Positions 8,767 to 17,353 of a stretch of DNA of 35,623 bases are shown piece by piece. The translations under genes were made by a program, and so were the position numbers. The stretch comes from Oscillatoriales cyanobacterium USR001 (GTDB lineage Bacteria; Cyanobacteriota; Cyanobacteriia; Cyanobacteriales; Microcoleaceae). The DNA is taken from contig MBRE01000024.1 in the NCBI GenBank assembly GCA_001698425.1, positions 1-35,623 on the forward strand, read 5' to 3'. Every line of letters starts with the position of its first letter. Position 1 is the stretch's first letter. The notes beneath the pieces were generated by a model. That model ran no database searches. It saw only the letters and a program-made list of their open reading frames with translations, and was not told the origin of the DNA.

Positions 8767-11700
8767 TTAATCATATTCTGAAATATATTGCTGAAGAAAT
8801 TTTTGAATTTTATAAAGCTGAAATCCTTTGGCTAATTGCTGCAAGTGTTTGGCAAATGGCACTAATTTAACATCTAAGTTTTCTAGCCTATGAGTTTGAT
8901 CCAAAATTTCTTCGATATCGCCAATCTCCGCTGCACTTAACAACGTTATAATTGAGTCTTTAGAAGGCGGTAAAAAAAAGGATGTGGCGACTGAATTAGA
9001 CTGGAAAGATGCGGTCGTAACTGACTCTCCAAATTCATTTTTGTGAGAAACTTTTTCTTGTTTGCCTTGATAAATCCAGTCTAATCCCAAACGTAACTGC
9101 AACTTGTCTAAAAGTTGTTTTACCTGGATCGGTTTGAGGAGAAAATTATCGCTACCTCCAACTATATCATTGAATTTAGTATCATCAAAAACACTAGCAC
9201 TAATGGCGATTACAACTACATCTTTTACCTCTGGTATAAGTCGTAGCCTTTCGATCGCCTCAAAGCCATCCATCACTGGCATTACTAAATCCATTAAAAT
9301 AATATCTGGCTTAAATTCTCTAGCTTTATTCAGACAATCTTGACCGTTTACTGCTTCAATAATTTTAAAGCCTAAAGGTTCAAGAATATTTCGCAATATA
9401 TCGCGATTTACCTGATTATCATCCACAACAATCACTTTAGATTTATTACCGACAAAACCGATAATCTGCTCTTCTTCCTGAGCTTTGAGGAGCGGACAGT
9501 AGTTTTGGATTAATGGTAATTCTAAATCCATCCAGAAAACACTACCTTTTCCTAAAATACTGTTAACGTGAATTTCGCTACCCATGATCTTGACTAATTT
9601 CTGGCTGATAGATAGTCCTAATCCAGTGCCTTCATTAGCATAATTAGGTTCGCTTACTTGGTGAAATGGTAAAAATATTTCTTCTAATTTATTTGCCTCA
9701 ATTCCAATGCCTGTATCTTCTACTTGAAACCGAATTTTAGTCATTGGTAAGCGATAATTGTTGATTGCTAATTCTTCTCCTGATTTATTGCTCAATAGTT
9801 CGCTATTTTTTACACGCCAAACTTTAAAAGTTACGCCGCCCTTATTGGTAAATTTAACTGCATTCCCCAATAAATTAATCAATATTTGCCGCAATCTTTT
9901 CTCGTCAACATAAAGAATGTTTGGTAAAGGTGATAAGAGTTGGCAAGTAAAGGTAATATTTTTTTGGTTGGCTCGCATTTGAAATAGGTCGCTAATACTT
10001 TTAATAAACTCAGGAAAATTTAACTCTACGGGATGGAGTTCCATTTTCTGAGCTTCTATTTTTGCCAGGTCTAAAATATCATCAATGAGTGTCAATAAGT
10101 GTCTGCCGCAATCTTGAATTGTGGTTAGGTTATCTTGCTGCTTGCTGGTTAAATTATTGTGCATTTTCAGAATTTGAGCATAGCCTAAAATGCCATTTAA
10201 AGGTGTGCGTAACTCATGGCTCATATTGGCGAGAAATTCGCTTTTGGCGCGGTTAGCGGCTTCGGCGGCTTCTTTCGCTTGTTGTAGGGCTAATTCGGCT
10301 TGCTTGCGATCGGCGATTTCGGTTTGAGCTTGTTCAAAAAGTGTTGATTGTTGGATGGCGATCGCTAATTGCACGCATAATTGTCTTAAAGATTCTATTT
10401 CCGAAGAATGCCAATCACGGGGACCTTTACAGTGATGTACGATCAATAGACCCCACAGTTGATTTTTAATTTTTGACTTGATGTTGGTGGCAGAAAACTC
10501 AGAATCCTGGCTATTTTGCATTTGCAAAATTGGCACTACTAAATTAGCTTTAACCTGCAATTCACTCAGTAAATCAACGTAGCATTCTTTTAAACCAGCA
10601 GTATAAATATCATTAATAGCAGAAATTCTACCTTCTTGATACAAAGAAATATAGCGTTCTAAAAAGCAGTCATCTTGAATATCTTGACCGGCAATAGATA
10701 TCCATCCTTCGGCTACTGACTCGACTACTACTAACCCTTTTCCATCAGGATTAAAACAGTAAATTACTGCCCGATCGGTTGATAAAAAATAACGCACTTC
10801 TTCGACAGCAGTTTTTAATACTTCTTCTAGTTTCAGAGACTGACGAATCCGTTCGATGCTGGCTCCTACTAGCCGATCGCGCAAAAATTGTTGCTGCAAT
10901 TTTTCTTCTACTTGTTTGCGCTGAATGTGAGAACCTAACTGGGTAGCCACAGCATTTACTAGCTCAAGTAAACGCTGTTCTTGTACGGTTTTTGAGCGTT
11001 TAAAGAAAATTAAAATGGCTAAAATTTGTCCGCTGGTGCGAATTGGTACACCAAAACAGGCTTTTAATCCCATTTTGGTGGCAATTCCTATTCTGTCTAC
11101 AAAAACAGGTGTGCGATCTTTGCTAATATCTTCTATCCATTCTGGCTGTGCGGATAACCAAATTTTCCCTGGTAATCCTACTCCTTTGGCAAAAGTAAAT
11201 CTTTTGCTAAAGCGGCGAAATTCTTCAAGATTGAGATCGCTGGCATACCAACCTTCACTACAAATTAAAACGCTATTTTCTCCTTCTGTGGGAATCCAAG
11301 CTTCGGCAAAATCCCAGCCAATTGTTGTGCAAAATAAGCCGAGAATTACTGTTAAAGCATCCTGAAAGTCGAGGGAGCAGTTTATTGCTTGAGTTGTGGC
11401 GAGTAGTAAGCGAATTTTGTCTTCTGCTTGTTTTTGTTCGGTGATGTCGCTGGCGGCGCTGAGAGTTTGTTTAAGTTTGCCTTCTGGGGTTCTGGCAAAG
11501 ACGGCATCTCGGCTTTTTAACCAGCGCCAAGAGCCGTCTCGATGCTTCATGCGGTAATCAATTTCAAAGATGTTTCTGTCGTTGCTATTTTCAATTTTTT
11601 GTTGATATTCGTTGAGTTTGGCGAAGTCTTCAGGGTGCATGAGATTTGAGAATAATGTTGCACCCATTTTTTGAATTTCTTCTGGTGTATAGCCTAGAAT

Positions 11701-12348
11701 TTCACCGATTTGGCGATTAATATAAATATTTTGCTGCTCGATTAGGTCGTAGATATATAATATATTAGGACTGGCTTCGGCTATATGTTGAGCAAATCTT
11801 TGGCTTTCTCGGAGTGCGGCTTCTGCTTGTTTGCGATCGCTGATTTCTTTTTGCAGGATTTTATTTTGTTCTTGTAGGGTTTTTTCAAATCCTACACGGG
11901 TGTTGATTTCTGCTTGCAGGACTTTGTTTTGTTCTTTGAGTTGCTTTTGTAGTTTCCGCATAGTTAATTGGTGCTCTACGCGGGCTAAAACTTCTTCCGA
12001 ATGAAAAGGTTTGCTGATGTAGTCAGCGCCACCTACGTTAAAGGCTTTTATTTTGTCAAAGACTTCTCCTTTGGCGCTTAAGAAAATTACTGGAATATCG
12101 CAGGTTTTCTCATTTAATTTAAGTTTTTGACAGATTTCATAACCATCTACTGTGGGCATTACAATGTCAAGTAAAATTAAATCAGGTGGATATGAATTAC
12201 AGGCTCTAAGTGCCAATTGCCCATTGATGGCACGGCGACATTCATATCCTCGCTGTCTCAACAATGCAGATAAAACCCGGAGGTTGTCTGGCTGGTCGTC
12301 AACTACTAAAATGTATCCCAAGGGGGTTTCATCTTGGTGGTTATTCAT
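8767..12348 (-). CDS. Hybrid histidine kinase: REC-PAS-GAF-GAF-HisKA-HATPase-REC
   Basis: This soluble hybrid sensor kinase has 1193 residues. The N-terminal receiver (about 12-128) has D17/D18, phospho-acceptor D61 and K113. A coiled coil (129-178) leads to a PAS domain (about 183-305), a GAF domain (about 320-478) and a second, phytochrome-type GAF (about 495-672). The H-box [10 protein letters not shown] places the phospho-histidine at H711. The ATPase has an N-box Asn at 829, DTGIG (878-882) and GTGLGLS (907-913). A C-terminal receiver (971-1087) has D1020 and K1072, followed by a short helical tail. GAF2 keeps a Cys (C589 in LKECYVDLL) where cyanobacteriochromes attach bilin, but the following His is Tyr. 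There is no membrane segment. It is divergent from the next kinase, with a 112-base gap holding both promoters. Confidence 0.93.
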   Translation of the reverse strand: MNNHQDETPLGYILVVDDQPDNLRVLSALLRQRGYECRRAINGQLALRACNSYPPDLILLDIVMPTVDGYEICQKLKLNEKTCDIPVIFLSAKGEVFDKIKAFNVGGADYISKPFHSEEVLARVEHQLTMRKLQKQLKEQNKVLQAEINTRVGFEKTLQEQNKILQKEISDRKQAEAALRESQRFAQHIAEASPNILYIYDLIEQQNIYINRQIGEILGYTPEEIQKMGATLFSNLMHPEDFAKLNEYQQKIENSNDRNIFEIDYRMKHRDGSWRWLKSRDAVFARTPEGKLKQTLSAASDITEQKQAEDKIRLLLATTQAINCSLDFQDALTVILGLFCTTIGWDFAEAWIPTEGENSVLICSEGWYASDLNLEEFRRFSKRFTFAKGVGLPGKIWLSAQPEWIEDISKDRTPVFVDRIGIATKMGLKACFGVPIRTSGQILAILIFFKRSKTVQEQRLLELVNAVATQLGSHIQRKQVEEKLQQQFLRDRLVGASIERIRQSLKLEEVLKTAVEEVRYFLSTDRAVIYCFNPDGKGLVVVESVAEGWISIAGQDIQDDCFLERYISLYQEGRISAINDIYTAGLKECYVDLLSELQVKANLVVPILQMQNSQDSEFSATNIKSKIKNQLWGLLIVHHCKGPRDWHSSEIESLRQLCVQLAIAIQQSTLFEQAQTEIADRKQAELALQQAKEAAEAANRAKSEFLANMSHELRTPLNGILGYAQILKMHNNLTSKQQDNLTTIQDCGRHLLTLIDDILDLAKIEAQKMELHPVELNFPEFIKSISDLFQMRANQKNITFTCQLLSPLPNILYVDEKRLRQILINLLGNAVKFTNKGGVTFKVWRVKNSELLSNKSGEELAINNYRLPMTKIRFQVEDTGIGIEANKLEEIFLPFHQVSEPNYANEGTGLGLSISQKLVKIMGSEIHVNSILGKGSVFWMDLELPLIQNYCPLLKAQEEEQIIGFVGNKSKVIVVDDNQVNRDILRNILEPLGFKIIEAVNGQDCLNKAREFKPDIILMDLVMPVMDGFEAIERLRLIPEVKDVVVIAISASVFDDTKFNDIVGGSDNFLLKPIQVKQLLDKLQLRLGLDWIYQGKQEKVSHKNEFGESVTTASFQSNSVATSFFLPPSKDSIITLLSAAEIGDIEEILDQTHRLENLDVKLVPFAKHLQQLAKGFQLYKIQKFLQQYISEYD

Positions 12349-12460
12349 GCTAGTTTTGCTCTGCTAATTCCAGATTTTCTCAATTTTAATCTGTATTAAT
12401 CCAATTTTGCCTGAAGCATATAATTTTTTGACTATAATTTGAGTCTATATTGTTGAAACC

Positions 12461-15400
12461 ATGATTTACAATCAAGCTATGATGGCTGCTAATATTTTAG
12501 TTGTTGATGACAATCGCGATCTTTTGTCGTTGTTAGAGTTAGTTTTGACTAACAGAGGATATGTGGTGCGATCGGTGTCTGATAGTCGCTTGGCGGTAAA
12601 AGCCGCGCAGACTCAACTACCCGATCTGATTTTACTGGATATTATAATGCCAAAACCGGATGGCTGGGAAGTTTTTGCTCAGTTAAAGGCGGACGATCGC
12701 ACTTGCGATTTACCTGTGATTTTTCTCACGGCTAACCATGAAGTTTTAGAGCAGGTGAAGGCTTTTGCGGTGGGCGGTGCGGATTATATTAGGAAGCCTT
12801 TTCAAGCAGAAGTAGTATTGGCTCGCATTGAGAATCAACTGAAAATTTCCCGACTGCAAAAACAGTTGTCAAAGCAGAATGCGTTGCTGTTTCAGGAGGT
12901 ACGCGATCGCGAGCAAGCAGAAATTGCTCTTTTTCGGCAACTTTCCCGCAGCAATCTATTAAGAGAAATCACTCAGCAAATTCGCTCTCATATCGATCCA
13001 CAGGAAATTTTTGAAACTGCCGCAGGTCAAATAGGAAAGGCTTTTGGTAGTAGCCGAACCCACATTATTTTCTATCAAGAAATACCTGCTCCAAGATTGT
13101 TGATGGCTGGAGAATATTTGGCGATTGGTTGGGAGTCGGCTAGAGTGATTGAGATTCCTATTGTGGGCAACCGACACGCTCAACAGGTTTTGTCACAAGA
13201 AAATGCGATCGCCACCAATGATGTCACTAAAGATCCTCTGCTTCAAGAAGTTCAAGGGCTTTGTCAACAGTTTAATCTCAAGTCTTTATTAAGCGTTCGC
13301 ACTTCTTATAAAGGTAAGCCAAATGGTATTATTGGTTTGCAACAATGCGATCGCTATCGGGAGTGGTTGCCAGAAGAAATTGAATTATTAGAAGAGATTG
13401 CCGCTCAATTAGGTATCGCGATCGCTCACGCCAAATTACTAGAGCAAAAAACACAAGCTTATCTCGAACTAGATCGGCAAAATTTACAATTACAACAAGA
13501 AATTCGCGATCGCGAATCCGCAGAAATTGCCCTCACTGAAAGCGAAAGCAAATACCGCGTCCTCGTAGAAGCCGCCGCCGATGCAATTTTTATGGTAGAT
13601 CCCGAAACTAACTTGATCTTTGACTGCAATCAACGGGCAATAGAAATGTTTGAAGCCCAAAGCAAAGAAGAATTGCTGAATATTGAAGGTCATACGCTGC
13701 ACAGGAAAGATTATACAACAGAAGAGTTAAACTATGGTTTACAAGCCATCAACAATCACGGTTTTTGGACTGGAGAATTGGAATATACCACCAAAACAGG
13801 CAAGCTATTTTGGGGTGACTTAGCTGCCAAGTCAATTTATGTCAACGGTCAGAAAATCTATCTAGTTCGGATTGCCGACATCAGCGATCGCAAACACGCA
13901 GAGAAAATATTACAGGAGACTGCGGAACGGGAGAAATCAATTGCCAGAATTCTCCAAAATATGCGCCAGACCTTAGATTTTGAAACTATATTTAATAACG
14001 TAGCCCTTGAAATACGACAATTACTTAATTGCGATCGCACCGTTATTTTTCGCTTCAATTCTGATGGTAGCGGTGATTTTGTCGCCGAGTCAGTAGCTCC
14101 CGGCTGGAGTTCTGTCCTTCACGCAATCAAAAGCGAAACTCAGTCCACAAATAGTTATTTAGAGTATGAAAATTGCGCCGCCAAAATCTTGATTAGTGAA
14201 TTAGGAATGGTGGGTGATAATTATTTACAACGCCCCCCTGAAAACAATAGAGAAGAAAATATTTCTCAATTCATTTGTTTAGTTGTTGAAAATATCGAAC
14301 TCCAGAATTTTTCGCCTTGCTATGTAAACTTTTTAAAATGCTTACAAGCCAAAGCTTATATAATTTTTCCGTTTTTTTGCGGCGCTAAAGTTTGGGGTTT
14401 ACTAGCAAGTTATCAAAATTCATCCCCTCGCAATTGGAGCAAAGCAGAAATTAATACTACGATCCAAATTGGCACTCAATTAGGAGTTACCTTACAGCAA
14501 GCCGAACTTTTAGCACAAACTCAAAAACAATCAGCAGGCTTACAACAAGCTGCGATCGCCGCCGCCGATGCCAACCGCGCTAAAAGCGAATTTCTAGCAG
14601 CTATGAGCCACGAATTGAGAACCCCCCTCAATGCCATTTTAGGCTTTACCCAAGTAATGAGCCGCGATCGCTCTCTCAATCAACAACAACAAGAAAATTT
14701 AGGCATTATCAATCGCGCAGGCGAACACCTACTCAATTTAATTAACGACATTTTAGAAGTATCTAAAATTGAAGCAGGGCAAGCCGAATTAAATTTCAGC
14801 GGATTTGACTTAATTTATCTACTCTTTGATTTACAAGAAATGCTGCTTTTAAAAGCTCAATCTAAAGGCTTACAATTAATATTTGATATTGCCCCCAACG
14901 TTCCCAAATATATACAAACAGATGAACGAAAATTGCGCCAAGTCTTACTCAATATTTTGGAGAATGCCATAAAATTTACAGAAAGAGGCAGCGTCACGCT
15001 CCGAGTGCGAATTGGGCTAGAAACCGAAGAAAATTCAACCAAATTCCCCAGCCAAAACCTCCCCCAATCAGTTCAATTATTATTTGAAATTCAAGACACA
15101 GGAACCGGCATTTCTGCCACAGAAATAGAACAGATATTTCAAGCTTTTACACAAACAGAAACCGGGAAAAAATCTCAGCAAGGAAGTGGATTAGGTTTAG
15201 CAATTAGTCAGAAATTTGTACAACTCATGGGCGGAGATATTGCAGTTAGGAGCATTCTTCGTCAAGGAACAGCTTTTAGTTTTGATATCCCAGTAACACT
15301 CGTAGAAGAGAGAGATATTAAAATTGCAAAACCTCACCGCCAAATCATCGGTTTAGCTCCAGATCATCCCAAATATCGGATTTTAGTAGTTGAAGATCGT

Positions 15401-16027
15401 TACGAAAGTCGCTTGTTATTAGTTGCTTTAATTAGAGCTATTGGTTTTGAGGTACGCGAAGCCGAAAATGGTCAAGAAGCAATTGAATTGTGGTGGAATT
15501 GGGAACCCCATTTAATCTGGATGGACATGAGAATGCCAATCATCGACGGCTACGAAGCTACTAAACATATTAAATCTCATTTAAAAGGTCAGAAAACAGT
15601 AATTATTGCGATTACCGCCAGCGCCTTTGAAGAAGAGCGCTCTCTAGTTTTTTCCGCAGGTTGTGACGATTTTGTACGCAAGCCTTTCCGAGATGAAGAC
15701 ATATTAGAAATGATTGCCAAACATTTAGAAGTTCGCTATCTTTATCAAGAACATCCAGACTCAAAAGATACCATTTTGTCAGAACATCAAATATTAGAAC
15801 TTGGAGAAGTGCTAACCCCACAAACTCTAGCAGCAATGCCTAAAAATTGGATTGCAGCACTCGGACAAGCTGCCACTGAACTCGACGAAAAAGCAATTTT
15901 AATTCTGTTAAATCAAATTCGATTAGAATATCCGCAAGTTGTTAATGCTATAGAAGATTTAGTTAATAATTTTCGGTTTGATTTGATTGTAGATTTAATT
16001 GAAGGCCTGACAATTTCAAATTTGTAG
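12461..16027 (+). CDS. Hybrid histidine kinase: REC-GAF-PAS-GAF-HisKA-HATPase-REC
   Basis: The 1188-residue cytoplasmic hybrid kinase has an N-terminal receiver (11-129; D16/D17, D60, K112) followed by a coiled coil. Next come a GAF (about 164-324), a PAS (about 363-478) and a phytochrome-type GAF (about 492-682) with an insertion near 585-610. The phospho-histidine is H717 ([10 protein letters not shown]). ATPase motifs are N835, DTGTG (879-883) and GSGLGLA (908-914). The C-terminal receiver (972-1091) has D1022 and K1074, then a helical tail of about 65 residues shared with the 17.3-kb kinase. GAF2 has SPCYVNFL (C620-Y621), the Cys-Tyr version of the bilin site. The start is uncertain: ATG codons at 12461, 12479 and 12482 are in frame, none has a clear ribosome binding site, and the receiver fold begins just after the third. 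It is divergent from the preceding kinase. Confidence 0.92.
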   Translation: MIYNQAMMAANILVVDDNRDLLSLLELVLTNRGYVVRSVSDSRLAVKAAQTQLPDLILLDIIMPKPDGWEVFAQLKADDRTCDLPVIFLTANHEVLEQVKAFAVGGADYIRKPFQAEVVLARIENQLKISRLQKQLSKQNALLFQEVRDREQAEIALFRQLSRSNLLREITQQIRSHIDPQEIFETAAGQIGKAFGSSRTHIIFYQEIPAPRLLMAGEYLAIGWESARVIEIPIVGNRHAQQVLSQENAIATNDVTKDPLLQEVQGLCQQFNLKSLLSVRTSYKGKPNGIIGLQQCDRYREWLPEEIELLEEIAAQLGIAIAHAKLLEQKTQAYLELDRQNLQLQQEIRDRESAEIALTESESKYRVLVEAAADAIFMVDPETNLIFDCNQRAIEMFEAQSKEELLNIEGHTLHRKDYTTEELNYGLQAINNHGFWTGELEYTTKTGKLFWGDLAAKSIYVNGQKIYLVRIADISDRKHAEKILQETAEREKSIARILQNMRQTLDFETIFNNVALEIRQLLNCDRTVIFRFNSDGSGDFVAESVAPGWSSVLHAIKSETQSTNSYLEYENCAAKILISELGMVGDNYLQRPPENNREENISQFICLVVENIELQNFSPCYVNFLKCLQAKAYIIFPFFCGAKVWGLLASYQNSSPRNWSKAEINTTIQIGTQLGVTLQQAELLAQTQKQSAGLQQAAIAAADANRAKSEFLAAMSHELRTPLNAILGFTQVMSRDRSLNQQQQENLGIINRAGEHLLNLINDILEVSKIEAGQAELNFSGFDLIYLLFDLQEMLLLKAQSKGLQLIFDIAPNVPKYIQTDERKLRQVLLNILENAIKFTERGSVTLRVRIGLETEENSTKFPSQNLPQSVQLLFEIQDTGTGISATEIEQIFQAFTQTETGKKSQQGSGLGLAISQKFVQLMGGDIAVRSILRQGTAFSFDIPVTLVEERDIKIAKPHRQIIGLAPDHPKYRILVVEDRYESRLLLVALIRAIGFEVREAENGQEAIELWWNWEPHLIWMDMRMPIIDGYEATKHIKSHLKGQKTVIIAITASAFEEERSLVFSAGCDDFVRKPFRDEDILEMIAKHLEVRYLYQEHPDSKDTILSEHQILELGEVLTPQTLAAMPKNWIAALGQAATELDEKAILILLNQIRLEYPQVVNAIEDLVNNFRFDLIVDLIEGLTISNL

Positions 16028-16037
16028 AGGCTAGATC

Positions 16038-16080
16038 GTTTGTAGTAAGCGCTTTAGCGCGCTTGGCGCTTACTACAAAC
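16038..16080. repeat. GTTTGTAGTAAGCGC hairpin, copy 1
   Basis: GTTTGTAGTAAGCGC is followed by a short GC-rich loop and GCGCTTACTACAAAC, a near-perfect 15-bp stem. It sits 10 bases after the stop codon of the hybrid kinase and could act as a transcription terminator, though no T-run follows. Related copies lie at 25727-25876 (half-units) and 25916-25960. Confidence 0.75.
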
Positions 16081-16081
16081 C

Positions 16082-16263
16082 ATTGGTGTCAACTGCCATC
16101 TGAAACCCGCCAGGGACTAAAGTCCCTGTCTAATAGGTAAAGTCCTCTTAAGAGGACTGAAGAAAATTGTTAAATTCATTAGTCCTCTTAAGAGGACTTG
16201 ATCTTTGAGACAGGGACTTTAGTCCCTGTCGGACTAAGGGTTTGACCTTAAGTTGACACCAAT
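16082..16263. mobile_element. 182-bp nested palindromic element flanked by a 10-bp direct repeat
   Basis: The ends are the perfect 13-bp inverted repeats ATTGGTGTCAACT and AGTTGACACCAAT. Moving inward, AAACCC is mirrored by GGGTTT, GGGACTAAAGTCCCTGTC by GACAGGGACTTTAGTCCC, and each arm holds the same 18-bp perfect palindrome AGTCCTCTTAAGAGGACT (16141-16158 and 16181-16198). The element codes for nothing. ACTACAAACC lies directly before it (16072-16081) and again one base after it (16265-16274), as a target duplication would. The region 16028-16329 holds only this element, the hairpin before it and a dispersed repeat after it. Confidence 0.65.
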
Positions 16264-16284
16264 GACTACAAACCAAATCATAAT

Positions 16285-16314
16285 GGTGCGTTACGCTTCG
16301 CTAACATACCCTAC
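16285..16314. repeat. Dispersed GGTGCGTTACGCTTCGCTAA-type repeat
   Basis: The sequence from GGTGCGTTACGC to CATACCCTAC is of a type I recognise as a widespread short cyanobacterial intergenic repeat. It ends about 16 bases before the stop codon of the GHKL gene that reads in from the right, so the repeat abuts, and may have helped to truncate, that gene. Confidence 0.45.
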
Positions 16315-16329
16315 GGATAGAGGCTATAC

Positions 16330-16935
16330 CTAGCCAAGAATTGTCGCACCATCAGAGATCAAACCTTCAGATTCTAAGCAATTTATTTCCTCTCTTTCCT
16401 GAATTGCTTTCACCTTAGTATCAAAATCAAAAGGCTGACCGTAATCCCAAATTTTGATTTCTAACTGTTCCTTAAACACCCTAACTTCTAGTTGAATAGG
16501 AGTTTCCAAAGGCATCCCTCGGTGAGCGTGACGCACTGCATTAGTAAAGCCTTCTGCTAAAGCTAACTGACATTTCCACCAAACTAATTTAGGAATTGGT
16601 AAATGACTTAATCGATCGTACCATTGCAAAACTTCCGTCAAAGCACTCAAATCACTTTTAACTTGCAAGCGAATTTTTTTAATCGGTGGAGTAGTACCCA
16701 ATTTGCGATCGCACTCTTTAAACCACTTCCAATGGTAAAAACACTCCATTAACATTTCTAAAACATTTCCTTTTTCGCTCTTCGGCGGCGCACCTGGACT
16801 TTGTTCATAATTTTTTCTAATCACCAAACAATTCCGACTCCCATCAGTCCTTATATAACTTAGCTCATCAGCAAGCTGCCACATCAGTTTTAAACCTCTT
16901 CCCCCTTCGGGAATTTCATTGATGTTAATAGACAT
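16330..16935 (-). CDS. GHKL ATP-binding (RsbW/SpoIIAB-like) regulator with permuted motif order
   Basis: Anti-sigma-type serine kinases have the Bergerat motifs in the order N-box, G1, G2. In this 201-residue reading, GGRGLKLMWQLADELSYIRT (residues 11-30), which is normally the C-terminal G2 segment, comes first and ends NCLVIRKNYE. A linker of about 45 residues follows, then the usual N-terminal half: SDLSALTEVLQWYDRL, the N-box E128-N132-H136 (EGFTNAVRHAH) and the G1 box IWDYGQPFDF (D164). The protein then stops after ESEGLISDGATILG, where GGRGL would be expected. The start at 16935 is chosen because AAGGAGA lies 7 bases upstream. An in-frame ATG at 16980 would add 15 residues. It may be a permuted functional protein, or a relic of two tandem paralogs. 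Family sure, activity unsure. Confidence 0.75.
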   Translation of the reverse strand: MSININEIPEGGRGLKLMWQLADELSYIRTDGSRNCLVIRKNYEQSPGAPPKSEKGNVLEMLMECFYHWKWFKECDRKLGTTPPIKKIRLQVKSDLSALTEVLQWYDRLSHLPIPKLVWWKCQLALAEGFTNAVRHAHRGMPLETPIQLEVRVFKEQLEIKIWDYGQPFDFDTKVKAIQEREEINCLESEGLISDGATILG

Positions 16936-16942
16936 TTTAAAA

Positions 16943-16949
16943 TCTCCTT
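16943..16949 (-). promoter_or_regulatory. Ribosome binding site deciding the start of the permuted GHKL gene
   Basis: The minus strand reads AAGGAGA, then seven bases, then ATG at 16935. This is one of the better Shine-Dalgarno matches in the window and favours the internal start over the ATG at 16980. Confidence 0.7.
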
Positions 16950-17353
16950 GTCTTATGGTATTAGCTGAATTAATATTCACATTTCCATCGAAGACTTCTT
17001 TAACAAATCTTTATAAACCTTGTAACAACAGCTAGTTCTCATTCTTACTTCCCTAGAATATTTTAGGGGTAATTGCCAGAACCAAGCAGACTTTTCGATG
17101 GCATTTACCATTATACTATTATTGTCGTCAAATGAGTTAAGGTAAAATAACAATCAGTAACTATTTTCCCCAGTACCCTAACCCAATCATTGCTATACTC
17201 TAAACCTGGGCAGAGATAATACAATCGATCGCCCACCAGAAAGTTTGACTCAAGAGTTGAAAGAGCCATCAATGCTAAGTCAAGTTTTGAGTTAATCATC
17301 TGGAGTCAGTAAAAAACAATTTGATTTTGCTCATATAATCTTCTCAATTAAAA
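16950..17353. other. 404-bp divergent intergenic region
   Basis: This region separates the minus-strand GHKL gene from the plus-strand kinase, so it should hold two divergent promoters. I see a TATAAT at 17334-17339, but it has no good -35 partner and is only 14 bases from the kinase ATG. A minus-strand reading frame of 62 codons at 17111-17299 has no ribosome binding site and no recognisable similarity. No repeat or RNA gene is apparent. Confidence 0.5.

Noticed and set aside
9104..9343. Antisense frames within the kinase and dnaE genes (this one and several others)
   Set aside because: They lie opposite well-conserved domains and show no start signals or recognisable products, so they are reading-frame shadows.
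12349..12460. TTGACT followed by TATATT as a promoter for the plus-strand kinase
   Set aside because: The spacing is only 12 bases, too short for a sigma-70 promoter, so no site was annotated.
17111..17299. Minus-strand open frame of 62 codons between the GHKL gene and the membrane kinase
   Set aside because: It has no ribosome binding site and no recognisable family. It lies in a region expected to hold divergent promoters. A real small protein is possible but unsupported.
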